Assembly: GCA_965199595.1 (NCBI GenBank)
Contig: OZ241182.1
Span: 744,001-808,000 of the forward strand
Direction: 5' to 3'
From: JBBROS01 sp965199595
GTDB taxonomy: Bacteria > Pseudomonadota > Alphaproteobacteria > Acetobacterales > Acetobacteraceae
DNA: 64,000 bases
Below are positions 14,315 to 22,659 of this stretch, piece after piece. Every line of letters begins with the position of its first letter. Positions within the stretch are counted from its first letter, which is position 1. Under the pieces are notes generated by a model that was not told the DNA's origin, searched no databases, and worked only from the letters and a program-made list of their open reading frames with translations. The position numbers were made by a program, and so were the translations under genes.

Positions 14315-16953
14315 TAGGTTTTGAGCAGCCGGTCGATGTAGTCCAGTTCCGGCTGCGGCCGCCCGCGGTCGGCACCGCGGCGGCGCAGCTCCTCCTGCAG
14401 GGCCCGGGTGCGGGCCTCCTCCATCTGGTCGGGCACACGCACGTCGCCGCTTTCCTCGGTGCCGCTGGTGCCGGGCTGCATGGGGCGGCCGAGCGGGTCG
14501 CGGCGGGTGGTGCGGCGGCGGGAGGGGCCTTGCGGCTCGCCGGGCTGCGGTCCCGTAGTCTGGCCGTTGCGGTCGCCGCCGGGGTTCATGCCCTGCTCGC
14601 CGGGTCCATCGGGACCGTCCTGGCCGTCGCCCTCACCTTCCTCGCCTTCGCCGGGCTGCTGGCCGGGGCCGAACTGCCGGGCCATCTGCTGGCCCATCTC
14701 GCGGCCGCCCTTCTGCAGCGCCTCGATGGCGCGCTGCTGGGCGGCGGTGGCGGCGGCGTCCCGGCCTTCGCCCATGGCCTGGCCGGCCTCGCGCATGGCG
14801 GTGTCGGCCTCGCCCAGCGGTGCCGGAACCTGTCCGGTCAGGTCGCCGAACCGCTGCATCAGCTCACCAAGCGCCCGCCGCATGGCGGCCTGCCGGCGCT
14901 GATCCTGGGCACGCTGCTCGGGCGTGGCTCGAGTTGCGGCCTGGGGCGGCTGACCTGGGGACGGTGCCGGCGGCTGTGGCGTCGCGCCCTCGGCCCGGCC
15001 GCGGCTGCGGTCCAGCAGATCGCCTTCCCGCCGCACCATGTCCTGCACCACGTCCTGCTGCTGGCGGCCCTGCTGGCGGCGTTCGGCATTGCGCTTCTCG
15101 CGCTGCTCGCCGTGCTCGGGGCGGGCGTTCTGCAGCTGTTCCAGCAGGCGCTCCAGCTCCGCCATCTGCTGCCTGGCATCGTCCATGCGGCCCTCGCGGG
15201 CGGCTTCCTCCAGCTTCTGCGCCATCCTGTCGAGGTCGCGGGCGTTCATCTGCGGCGTGCCGGGGTCGAGGGGCAGTTCGGTGTTCTCGCGCCGGGCCTG
15301 CTCGGTCAGGGCGTCGATGTGCTTCTGGATCGCCTGCCGCAGTTCCTCCAGCCGCCGTTCCAGCTCGGCACGCCTGGCCTCGTTCTGCGGGTCCTGCCGG
15401 GCGGCGTCCATCGCGTCGCGCGCGGCCTGCCGTGCTGCCTCCAGCGCCTTGGCGGTGCGGTCGGCGGCGCCTTCCTCCAAAGTGAGCGCCAGGTCCCACA
15501 GGCGGGACTGCGCCTCGTCCACCGCCGGCTGCCCCCGGCCGCGGCCCAGCAGGAAGCCCGCGGCCCGCAGCTGCAGCAGCACCCCGGCGGAATTGTCGAA
15601 CAGCCCCGGATCGTCCGCCAGCGCATCCAGCGCCGTCCGTGCATCCTGCCGCAGCTCGGGCGTCAGGCTGAGCTGCTTGCGGATGGCGATCACCGCCTGC
15701 GCCACCGGGTTGGCGAAGGCGCGCTCCGGCAGGTCGAAGGCTGCCTCTGCGCTGGCGCCGGTCTGCCCGATGGCGTCCTTCGCCACCACCCGCGCCTGCA
15801 CCGGGAGCCCGGCCCAGGGATGTGCCGTCAGATCTTGCACCAGCACGCCGCGAACCTGCTTGGGGTTGCCGCCCGGCGGGGCGGGAATGACCAGCGGCGG
15901 CGCCTCCGGGCGGTCCTTCAGGTGCAGCTCGATGGTGGCGCCGGTAACGCCGTAATCATCCTCGGCATGCCAGGCGAAGCGGCTCTGGGTCGTGGGCCGC
16001 CCGCTCGAAGTGGCTGCTCCTGGCGGGTCGGTGAAGGCGGCGGTGGGCGGCCGGTCGGGGATGATGGTCAGCGCCCAGCCCGCCAGCTGCTGCCCGCCAC
16101 GCCGGATCACCAGGTGCCCAGAGGCGTCCAGCGCCCGGTCCGCCTGCCATGATGCGGCATCCAGCGCGGTGAACCCGGTGCCGTCCTCGCCGACCGCGAG
16201 CGTCGGCGCACCGCGACCCCCGGTGACGCTGGCGGTGAGGCGCGCACCGGCCGGGATGGGCGGGGCAGGGGCATTGGGCTGCAGAAAGACCGGCGGCAGA
16301 CCGGTATAGGCGGGCGGCGTCACCCAGGCCTGCACCACGGTCCCGGGCGCGGCCGGGCCCTGCGGCAGACCCGGCGCGATGGCGGCCAGCAGGCGGTTGG
16401 GCGCCTCGATCCCGGCGATCACCAGGGCGGCGAACAGCCCGATCAGCACCAGCCCGCGCAAGGCCCGGCGGTCCCGCGCCGGCAAGCCGGGGCGCAGCGG
16501 CCCCACGCGCAGGCGCCGCAGCTGGGTCGCCAGACGGGCCTGGTGCACCTCCCAGATCGCCGCCGCCTCGGGGGTGGCACTCGCCGGCCGGTCCTGCAGC
16601 GCCGCCAGCGGACGGTGGCGCAGGCCGGAGGCGCGTTCCAGGCGGCGATCCACGCTGTCCGGCACGGGGCGGTTGATACGGCGTGCGCCTCGCCAGATCA
16701 GAACCAGCGCGCCGAGCAGCACGAGGAAAGGAAGCAGGAGGCGGGGCCAGGCGGGCAACCAGGCCGGGCCATCGAGCAGGGCGAAGATGGCGAAGGCGCC
16801 GAGCAGCCCAAGCGACGGCCAGGCGGCGGGCCAGAGCTGCTCGACCCACAGCGCCGCACGAGCCCGGGCGCGCTTGGCCGCCAGGCCCGGCGGGGCAGGC
16901 GGCGGACCGGGGTGGTTCAGCCCAGCCAGGCGGGCACCTGCTCGTTGGCCCAC
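14311..16953 (-). CDS. DUF4175 (TIGR02302) family membrane protein
   Basis: Large envelope protein of 880 residues, function unknown, common in alphaproteobacteria directly after lysA. The N-terminus has two or three hydrophobic helices (about 44-62, 70-88 and 158-175). A domain with PPAYTG and ADDYGVTG motifs follows. The C-terminal half is rich in Glu, Gln, Arg and Ala, has strong coiled-coil character (LEELRQAIQKHIDALTEQ) and turns low-complexity Gly/Gln near the end. The start is ambiguous: the ATG at 16953 overlaps lysA by 37 bp, and no other ATG is close, so translational coupling to lysA is likely. Its stop codon overlaps that of livF on the other strand. Confidence 0.85.
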   Translation of the reverse strand: MGQRAGARLAGLNHPGPPPAPPGLAAKRARARAALWVEQLWPAAWPSLGLLGAFAIFALLDGPAWLPAWPRLLLPFLVLLGALVLIWRGARRINRPVPDSVDRRLERASGLRHRPLAALQDRPASATPEAAAIWEVHQARLATQLRRLRVGPLRPGLPARDRRALRGLVLIGLFAALVIAGIEAPNRLLAAIAPGLPQGPAAPGTVVQAWVTPPAYTGLPPVFLQPNAPAPPIPAGARLTASVTGGRGAPTLAVGEDGTGFTALDAASWQADRALDASGHLVIRRGGQQLAGWALTIIPDRPPTAAFTDPPGAATSSGRPTTQSRFAWHAEDDYGVTGATIELHLKDRPEAPPLVIPAPPGGNPKQVRGVLVQDLTAHPWAGLPVQARVVAKDAIGQTGASAEAAFDLPERAFANPVAQAVIAIRKQLSLTPELRQDARTALDALADDPGLFDNSAGVLLQLRAAGFLLGRGRGQPAVDEAQSRLWDLALTLEEGAADRTAKALEAARQAARDAMDAARQDPQNEARRAELERRLEELRQAIQKHIDALTEQARRENTELPLDPGTPQMNARDLDRMAQKLEEAAREGRMDDARQQMAELERLLEQLQNARPEHGEQREKRNAERRQQGRQQQDVVQDMVRREGDLLDRSRGRAEGATPQPPAPSPGQPPQAATRATPEQRAQDQRRQAAMRRALGELMQRFGDLTGQVPAPLGEADTAMREAGQAMGEGRDAAATAAQQRAIEALQKGGREMGQQMARQFGPGQQPGEGEEGEGDGQDGPDGPGEQGMNPGGDRNGQTTGPQPGEPQGPSRRRTTRRDPLGRPMQPGTSGTEESGDVRVPDQMEEARTRALQEELRRRGADRGRPQPELDYIDRLLKTY

Positions 16954-18248
16954 ATCGCTTCCATGGGCTGGCGCGGACGGATGACGGCCCAGCGACCCTC
17001 ATCGACCAGCACCTCGGCCGCCAGCGGGCGTGCGTTGTAGGTGGAGCTCATCACCGAACCATAGGCACCTGCATCGAGGATCGCCACACGCGCGTGCGGC
17101 TTCAACTGCGGCATCAGACGGTCGCGTGCAAACGTGTCGCCGGTTTCGCACACGGGACCCACCAGGTCCGCCGGCGAGACGGCCGCCACGGCATCCACGG
17201 CGCTCAGCGGCACCACGCCGTGCCAGGCCTCATACATGGCGGGGCGCAGCAGGTCGTTCATGGCGGCGTCCAGCACCACGAAGCGCCGCTCGCCCGTGTG
17301 TTTCTGCAGCAGCACGGAGGCCAGCAACAGCCCGGCCTGGCCGATCAGCCAGCGGCCGGGTTCCACCGCGATGGTGAGGCCGAGCCCGGCGAAGGCCGTG
17401 GCGATCGCGCCGGCCAGCGCCGCCGGGCTGGGGGCGGGCTCGTTGCGATAGCCGATGCCCAGGCCGCCGCCGCAATCCACGGTCGTCACCTCGTGGCCGG
17501 CGGCGCGCAACGTGCGGACCAGCGTCGCGGTGCGGGCGTAGGCGGCGCGGTAGGGTGCGGTTGAGAGGATCTGGCTGCCGATATGCAGCGCCAGGCCGAC
17601 GGCCCTGATGCCAGGCAGGCTGCCCGCATGGGCGTAGAGCGAGACAGCATCATCATACGCGATGCCGAACTTGTTATCGGCGCGTCCGGTGGTGATCTTG
17701 GCATGGGTGCCGGCATCGACGTCCGGGTTGATGCGCAATGCCACTCGCGCGACGCAGCCCATGCTCGACGCGATGGAGGAGAGCATCTCAAGCTCCTCGG
17801 CGCTCTCGACATTGAGCTGCCCAAGACCCGCCTCGAGGGCTGCGCGGATCTCCCACTCGGCCTTGCCGACGCCGGAGAACACGATGTGACTGGCGGGGAC
17901 GCCGGCCTGCAACGCCCGCCGCAACTCGCCACCGCTGACCACATCGGCCCCGGCGCCGCCCTGGTGCATCAGGCGCAGGATGGCCAGGTGGTCATTGGCC
18001 TTCACCGCGTAATGGATGTGCGAATCCAGCCCGGCACCCTTGAGGGCCGCGTGCAACGCCTTGAGCTGACTGCGGATATGGTTCGCCGAGACAACCCAGC
18101 TTGGCGTGCCGACCGCATCCGCGATGGCGTTGAGCGGCACCTCCTCGAGCAGCAGGCCATCCATGGCGTGCATGGACAGGCGGCGCCGCGCGGCGATCAG
18201 TTCGGCGATGCTGGGGTCGAGATCGGGTGACAGGATGGCTGCGGACAT
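16917..18248 (-). CDS. lysA: Diaminopimelate decarboxylase
   Basis: Last step of lysine synthesis: decarboxylates meso-diaminopimelate to L-lysine with PLP. With the ATG at 18248 the protein has 443 residues. The PLP-binding lysine is Lys83 in HYAVKAND. A glycine-rich GGGLGIGY, the EPGRWLIG motif and the C-terminal active-site CETGDTF are present, followed by GAYGSVMSSTYN. An upstream in-frame ATG at 18341 would add 31 unusual residues and was rejected. DUF4175 follows with overlap. In many relatives lptM and argH come directly upstream; here the OmpA gene on the other strand separates them. Confidence 0.95.
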   Translation of the reverse strand: MSAAILSPDLDPSIAELIAARRRLSMHAMDGLLLEEVPLNAIADAVGTPSWVVSANHIRSQLKALHAALKGAGLDSHIHYAVKANDHLAILRLMHQGGAGADVVSGGELRRALQAGVPASHIVFSGVGKAEWEIRAALEAGLGQLNVESAEELEMLSSIASSMGCVARVALRINPDVDAGTHAKITTGRADNKFGIAYDDAVSLYAHAGSLPGIRAVGLALHIGSQILSTAPYRAAYARTATLVRTLRAAGHEVTTVDCGGGLGIGYRNEPAPSPAALAGAIATAFAGLGLTIAVEPGRWLIGQAGLLLASVLLQKHTGERRFVVLDAAMNDLLRPAMYEAWHGVVPLSAVDAVAAVSPADLVGPVCETGDTFARDRLMPQLKPHARVAILDAGAYGSVMSSTYNARPLAAEVLVDEGRWAVIRPRQPMEAMWANEQVPAWLG

Positions 18249-18420
18249 GGCGCGACTGTAGGGGCGGAAGCGGGCAGCGTCATCCCGTCGGCAGATGACA
18301 CCTGGGCAACGGGTGCCGAAGCACCTTTGCAAGTGGTACAAACTTTGTTGATCGGATTATCATGGCTTTCAGCGGCAAGGACATGTAGATGGCAGTTCTG
18401 ATTTCTTTCCAGAGGCCCCG

Positions 18421-19581
18421 ATGAAGTTCAAGTCCCTCCTTGCATTGACCGTGTCCGCGACCGCCCTGGCCGGGGTCGCTCAGGCGCAGACCGTGTCTGG
18501 CCTGTACATCGCCGGCGGTGCCGGCTACAACTATTCCAAGTCCCAGGGCATCGAAGGCCGTCAGGGCAATGCCTACTACTTCGACCGGATCGGTACGGGC
18601 CGTGACGGCTCGGCCCAGAAGGATTCCGGCTTCGTCGGCCTGGCCAGCATCGGTTATGGCCTCGGCAACGGCATCCGCCTCGAGCTCGAAGGCAACTACC
18701 GTGAGAACGACCTGACGCATATCGGCGGGTTCTCCGGCCGTGGCATCAGCGGCAACGGCGTCACCAGCGCCTTCCGCGACAACACCGGTACGCAGCGTCA
18801 GTATGGCGCGATGGTCAACGCGTTCTACGATTTCGACCTCTACAAGTTCGGTCTGCTCGGCTATGCGCTGACCCCGTATGTGGGCGTCGGCGCCGGCTGG
18901 TCGATCAATGAGTTCGATAACGTCCGCGGCACCCGCAACACGCCGACCGGCAACACCGTGCAGATCGACGGCATGAGCGGCCAGTTCGCCTATCAGGGCA
19001 TCGTCGGTATCTCGGCCCCGATCGAGGCTGTCCCCGGCCTGAGCCTGACGGCGGAATACCGCTACATGGGTTCGCTGAAGCCCGATATCCGCGGCAGCGT
19101 GATCAACCCGGCCGGCGGCAAGGTGTCCGAGGGCAAGTATCGCTTCTCCGAGGCGCAGAACCACAGCGCGATCATCGGCGTGCGCTATGCCTTCAACGCG
19201 GCCCCGCCGCCCGTCGTGGCGCCGGCGCCGGCTCCGATGGCCACCACCGCGGCCCGCACCTACCTGGTCTTCTTCGACTGGGATCGTGCGGACCTGACCG
19301 ACCGCGCTCGCCAGATCATCGCCGAGGCCGCTTCCGCCACGACGAAGGTCCAGGTCACGCGCATCGAGGTTTCGGGTCACACCGACACCACGGGCACGGC
19401 GCGCTACAACCAGGGCCTCTCGGTCCGCCGTGCGCAGAACGTCGCCGCCGAGCTGGTCCGCCTGGGCGTGCCGCGCGGTGCGATCACCACGCAGGGCTTC
19501 GGCTTCAGCCGTCCGCTGGTCGCCACCGGCCCGGGCGTCCGCGAGCCGCAGAACCGTCGCGTCGAGATCGTCCTGCGCTAG
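18421..19581 (+). CDS. OmpA-family outer membrane protein
   Basis: Outer membrane protein of 386 residues. The signal peptide covers about 1-22 (ends GVAQAQ). An eight-stranded OmpA-like barrel covers about 25-260, with alternating aromatic strands such as GLYIAGGAGYNYS, LTAEYRYMGSL and HSAIIGVRYAF. A short Pro/Ala hinge (about 261-277) links to an OmpA C-terminal peptidoglycan-binding domain, with VSGHTDTTGTARYNQGLSVRRAQNVA and QNRRVEIVL at the end. It probably ties the outer membrane to the wall. The upstream region at 18330-18400 is AT-richer than its surroundings and probably holds the promoter. The gene ends in a strong terminator. Confidence 0.92.
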   Translation: MKFKSLLALTVSATALAGVAQAQTVSGLYIAGGAGYNYSKSQGIEGRQGNAYYFDRIGTGRDGSAQKDSGFVGLASIGYGLGNGIRLELEGNYRENDLTHIGGFSGRGISGNGVTSAFRDNTGTQRQYGAMVNAFYDFDLYKFGLLGYALTPYVGVGAGWSINEFDNVRGTRNTPTGNTVQIDGMSGQFAYQGIVGISAPIEAVPGLSLTAEYRYMGSLKPDIRGSVINPAGGKVSEGKYRFSEAQNHSAIIGVRYAFNAAPPPVVAPAPAPMATTAARTYLVFFDWDRADLTDRARQIIAEAASATTKVQVTRIEVSGHTDTTGTARYNQGLSVRRAQNVAAELVRLGVPRGAITTQGFGFSRPLVATGPGVREPQNRRVEIVLR

Positions 19582-19595
19582 TCAGAACGGTCCAA

Positions 19596-19661
19596 GGGAC
19601 GGCCGCAAGGCCGTCCCGAAGCTGCCTGAAAGGCCGGTCCATGATGTGGACCGGTCTTTTT
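19596..19661 (+). terminator. Double hairpin with T run after the OmpA gene
   Basis: Two hairpins follow the stop codon. The first is GGGACGGCC-gcaa-GGCCGTCCC (19596-19617) with a GNRA-type loop. The second is CCGGTCCA-tgatg-TGGACCGG (19634-19654), followed after three bases by TTTTT. The second is a textbook intrinsic terminator for the OmpA gene. Read from the other strand it lies just past the stop codon of lptM and may also stop transcription from argH-lptM before it reaches lysA. Confidence 0.85.
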
Positions 19662-19664
19662 CGT

Positions 19665-19787
19665 TCAGCGCGACGGATAGGCCTTCGGGTAGATCACCTC
19701 GCTCTGCGGACCCGGCGATGCCGGCGCCCCCTTCTTGCCGCAGGCCGCCAGCAGCACCAGGGCGAAAACCAGGGTCACGAACCTCAT
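19665..19787 (-). CDS. lptM: Small LPS-translocon-type lipoprotein (LptM-like)
   Basis: A 40-residue lipoprotein. The signal MRFVTLVFALVLLAAC ends with the lipid-modified cysteine at residue 16, followed by the hallmark GKKGAP. LptM (formerly YifL) helps mature the LptD/E translocon in E. coli; the role here is inferred from the motif and position. Its ATG overlaps the argH stop codon (ATGA, 19784-19787). The argH-lptM-lysA order is usual in proteobacteria, which supports the call despite the short length. Here a gene on the opposite strand separates it from lysA. Confidence 0.82.
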   Translation of the reverse strand: MRFVTLVFALVLLAACGKKGAPASPGPQSEVIYPKAYPSR

Positions 19788-21202
19788 GCCAGAGCCCGCT
19801 GCCAGCGTGCCGCCTGGGCCGCCACGTTGGCGGGTGCGGTGCCGCCATAGCTGGTGCGGCTGGCAACGCTGGCGTCCACGGTGAGTACGCCGAAGATGGC
19901 GGCGGTGATGCCGGGCTCCTCGGCCTGCATCTCGGCGAGGGTGAGGCTGCCGAGGTCAATACCCCGTGCCTCCGCCCGTGCCACCAGCCGTCCGGTCACA
20001 TGGTGCGCGGTGCGGAACGGCAGGCGCAGCACCCGCACCAGCCAGTCGGCCAGGTCGGTCGCGGTGGCGTAGCCGCTGCCGGCCATCGCGCGCAGCCGGG
20101 CCGTGTCCGGCACCAGGTCGCGCACCATGCCGGACATGGCGGCGAGGCTGAGGCTAAGCGCATCGGCGGCGTCGAACACCGGCTCCTTGTCCTCCTGCAT
20201 GTCCTTGGCATAGGCGAGCGGCAGGCCCTTCATCACCATCAGCAGGCCGACCAGGGCGCCCGTGACCCGGCCGGTCTTGGCCCGCGCCAGCTCCGCCGCA
20301 TCCGGGTTGCGCTTCTGCGGCATGATGGAGCTGCCGGTGGTGAAGGCGTCGGACAGGCGGATGAACCCGTAGGGCGCCGAGCACCAGATGATGATCTCCT
20401 CCGCCAGCCGCGACAGGTGCATGGCGCAGATCGACGCGGCCGAGAGGAACTCCAGCGCGAAATCCCGGTCACTCACCGCGTCCAGCGAGTTGGCGGTCGG
20501 CCGGTCGAAGCCGAGTGCGGCGGCCGTCATGCCGCGGTCGATGGGAAAGCTGGTGCCGGCCAGGGCGGCGGAGCCCAGCGGGCACTCGTTGAGGCGGCGC
20601 CGCGCATCGGCCAGGCGGCCACGGTCGCGCGCCAGCATCTCCACATAGGCCAGCATGTGATGGCCGAAGGTCACGGGCTGCGCCGTCTGCAGATGCGTGA
20701 AGCCCGGCATCGGGTCCGCCGCATGTTCCGCCGCCCGGTCCGCCAGGGCGCGCATCAGGTCCTGCACCTGCGCGTCCAGCCCGTCGATGCTGTCGCGCAC
20801 CCAGAGCCTGAAATCGGTCGCCACCTGGTCGTTGCGGCTGCGCCCGGTGTGCAGGCGCTTGCCCGCCTCGCCGATGCGGTCCACCAGGCGGCTCTCAATG
20901 TTCATGTGGATGTCTTCGAGGTCCTCCACGAACGGGAACCGCCCGGCCTCGATCTCCGCGGCGATGGCGCTCAGCCCGTCCTTGATCGCCGTCTCGTCAC
21001 CGGGTGCGATGACGCCGGCGCGGGCCAGCATTGCGGCGTGGGCCAGGCTGCCGCGAATGTCCTGCCGCCACATCTTGCGGTCGAAGCCGATCGAGGCGTT
21101 GATGTCCTGCATGATGACGGAGGGGCCGCGGGCGAAGCGGCCGCCCCATTGCGCGTTCGCCTCGGTGTTGCGCGTGGCGTCGTCGGGATGAGTTGGATTC
21201 AA
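19784..21202 (-). CDS. argH: Argininosuccinate lyase
   Basis: Final step of arginine synthesis: cleaves argininosuccinate to arginine and fumarate in the cytoplasm. The fumarase/aspartase-superfamily signature GSSIMPQKRNPD is clear, as are WGGRF near the N-terminus and HTGRSRNDQVATDFRLW. The start is uncertain. No ATG or GTG lies between the window of overlap and WGGRF, so the TTG at 21202 is used, giving about 472 residues, close to the family norm. The frame remains open upstream, but only antisense to the TlpA-like gene. The TTG lies 9 bp from the divergent ATG at 21212, so each promoter must lie inside the other gene. Confidence 0.93.
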   Translation of the reverse strand: MNPTHPDDATRNTEANAQWGGRFARGPSVIMQDINASIGFDRKMWRQDIRGSLAHAAMLARAGVIAPGDETAIKDGLSAIAAEIEAGRFPFVEDLEDIHMNIESRLVDRIGEAGKRLHTGRSRNDQVATDFRLWVRDSIDGLDAQVQDLMRALADRAAEHAADPMPGFTHLQTAQPVTFGHHMLAYVEMLARDRGRLADARRRLNECPLGSAALAGTSFPIDRGMTAAALGFDRPTANSLDAVSDRDFALEFLSAASICAMHLSRLAEEIIIWCSAPYGFIRLSDAFTTGSSIMPQKRNPDAAELARAKTGRVTGALVGLLMVMKGLPLAYAKDMQEDKEPVFDAADALSLSLAAMSGMVRDLVPDTARLRAMAGSGYATATDLADWLVRVLRLPFRTAHHVTGRLVARAEARGIDLGSLTLAEMQAEEPGITAAIFGVLTVDASVASRTSYGGTAPANVAAQAARWQRALA

Positions 21203-21211
21203 GGAGGCACC

Positions 21212-21754
21212 ATGTTGGGATCGAGGCGCCGCATGCTGGTGGCGGCAGGCGCGACCGTAGCTTCCGGCCTGCTGCCGCGCAAACCATGGGCCGCGGAGGG
21301 CGGCCTGCCGGAGCTGAAGCGCGGCCAGCCCGGGATCGAGTTGCCGGAGTTTTCCTGGACCCTGCCGGACGGCACGGTGCGCACGGTCGCGGACCACCGG
21401 GGCCGCGGCATCGTGCTGAACCTGTGGGCCACCTGGTGCGTGCCCTGCGTGGCGGAGATGCCGGCGCTGGATGTGCTGGCCGGGGCGGTGACCGGGTCGG
21501 GCGTGGTTGTGCTGCCGCTGTCCTCGGACCGCGGCGGGGCCGCGGCGGTGGAGCGGTTCTATGCGAGAACGGCGGTCAAGAACCTGCCGGTGCTGCTCGA
21601 CCGCAGCGGGGCCGCGGCCCGGGCGATGGCGGTGCGCGGCATCCCGACCACGATCCTGATCGACGCTGCCGGACGGGAGCGCGGCCGGGTCGAGGGTGGT
21701 GCGGACTGGGGCAGTCCCGCAACCATCCGCATGGTGAAGCTGCTTGCGCTCTGA
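21212..21754 (+). CDS. TlpA-like periplasmic thioredoxin
   Basis: Exported thiol-disulfide protein of 180 residues. The N-terminus SRRRMLVAAG with an AA cleavage region near 28 suggests a signal peptide, possibly Tat-type. The active site WATWCVPC places the redox pair at Cys76 and Cys79. A cis-proline loop GIPTTILID follows. This resembles TlpA/ResA reductants used in cytochrome maturation or cysteine reduction; the partner is unknown. A strong ribosome-binding site, AAGGAGG, at 21201-21207 fixes the ATG. The gene is divergent from argH, an arrangement often seen for tlpA in alphaproteobacteria. Confidence 0.9.
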   Translation: MLGSRRRMLVAAGATVASGLLPRKPWAAEGGLPELKRGQPGIELPEFSWTLPDGTVRTVADHRGRGIVLNLWATWCVPCVAEMPALDVLAGAVTGSGVVVLPLSSDRGGAAAVERFYARTAVKNLPVLLDRSGAAARAMAVRGIPTTILIDAAGRERGRVEGGADWGSPATIRMVKLLAL

Positions 21755-21838
21755 AGCCTCACACCACTTGGCCCCGCCTTTGCTTGACCCGGCCTAGGCC
21801 GCGGCGGACAATCCGCCCTCCATCCTCGGAGCACCATC

Positions 21839-22627
21839 ATGAACGTCGCCACCACGCCCGCCAGCCTTGCCGGGGTAACGCCCGAGGAATGGGAACTCCG
21901 GGTCCAGCTCGCCGCGCTATACCGGTGCGTCGCGCATTTCAAGATGACGGACCTGATCTACACCCACATCAGCGCGCGGGTGCCGGGTCCGGAGAATCAC
22001 TTCCTGATCAACCAGTATGGCGTGATGTTCCACGAGATGCGGGCGTCCGACCTGGTCAAGATCGACGTGGACGGCAACGTGATCGAGGACGGCTATGCCT
22101 CCCAGGGCAGGGGTGGGCGCCGGGTCAACGCCGCCGGGTTCACCATCCACTCCGCCATCCACATGGCCCGGCACGACCTCACCTGCGTCATCCACACCCA
22201 CACCGCCGCCGGCATGGCCGTGGCGGCGCAGAAGCAGGGGCTGCTGCCGATCAGCCAGCACGCGCTCAAGTTCTATGGCAAGCTTGCCTATCACGGCTAT
22301 GAGGGCGTGGCGCTGGACCTCGATGAGCGGGACCGTCTGGTCCGCGATCTTGGCGACAGGAGCGCCATGATCCTCGCCAATCACGGCCTGCTGGTGGGCG
22401 GCCGCACGATCCCGGAGGCATTCAACACCATCTACTACCTGGAGCGTGCCTGCCAGGCGCAGGTCGCGGCCCTGTCCGGCGGCTGCGAGCTGATCATCCC
22501 GCCGGTCGAGGTGTGCGAGCACACCGCCAGGCAGTTCGAGGGCGACGGCAACCCGGACCGCTTCGACTTCATGTGGGACAGCTGCCTGCGGCTGATCGAG
22601 AACGACCGGCCCGACTACCGCAGCTAG
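21839..22627 (+). CDS. Class II aldolase/adducin family protein
   Basis: Zinc-dependent aldolase-fold protein of 262 residues. The family motifs are DLIYTHISARVPG, the metal-ligand pair in VIHTHTAAG, and a third histidine in ILANHGLLVGG. It may act as an aldolase or decarboxylase on a sugar- or hydroxy-acid-derived substrate. Proteins of this type without the catalytic Glu of fuculose aldolase are often annotated only as 'class II aldolase', so the substrate is not predicted. It is the first gene of a tightly spaced set running to 25933, with the ABC ATPase gene starting 32 bp later. Confidence 0.88.
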   Translation: MNVATTPASLAGVTPEEWELRVQLAALYRCVAHFKMTDLIYTHISARVPGPENHFLINQYGVMFHEMRASDLVKIDVDGNVIEDGYASQGRGGRRVNAAGFTIHSAIHMARHDLTCVIHTHTAAGMAVAAQKQGLLPISQHALKFYGKLAYHGYEGVALDLDERDRLVRDLGDRSAMILANHGLLVGGRTIPEAFNTIYYLERACQAQVAALSGGCELIIPPVEVCEHTARQFEGDGNPDRFDFMWDSCLRLIENDRPDYRS

Positions 22628-22659
22628 GCGGTCGCCCCCTTGACCCAGGTGATCCAGCC

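Noticed and set aside
13867..16152. A 761-codon forward frame that starts inside livF and runs over DUF4175.
   Set aside because: livF in its own frame and DUF4175 on the other strand are both well supported; this frame has no domain.
18249..18341. An N-terminal extension of lysA from the ATG at 18341.
   Set aside because: The added 31 residues are Cys/Arg-rich and not like LysA; the ATG at 18248 gives the normal length.
18280..19380. A 366-codon reverse frame opposite the OmpA-family gene.
   Set aside because: The OmpA gene has a signal, a barrel and a peptidoglycan-binding domain; the opposite frame has none.
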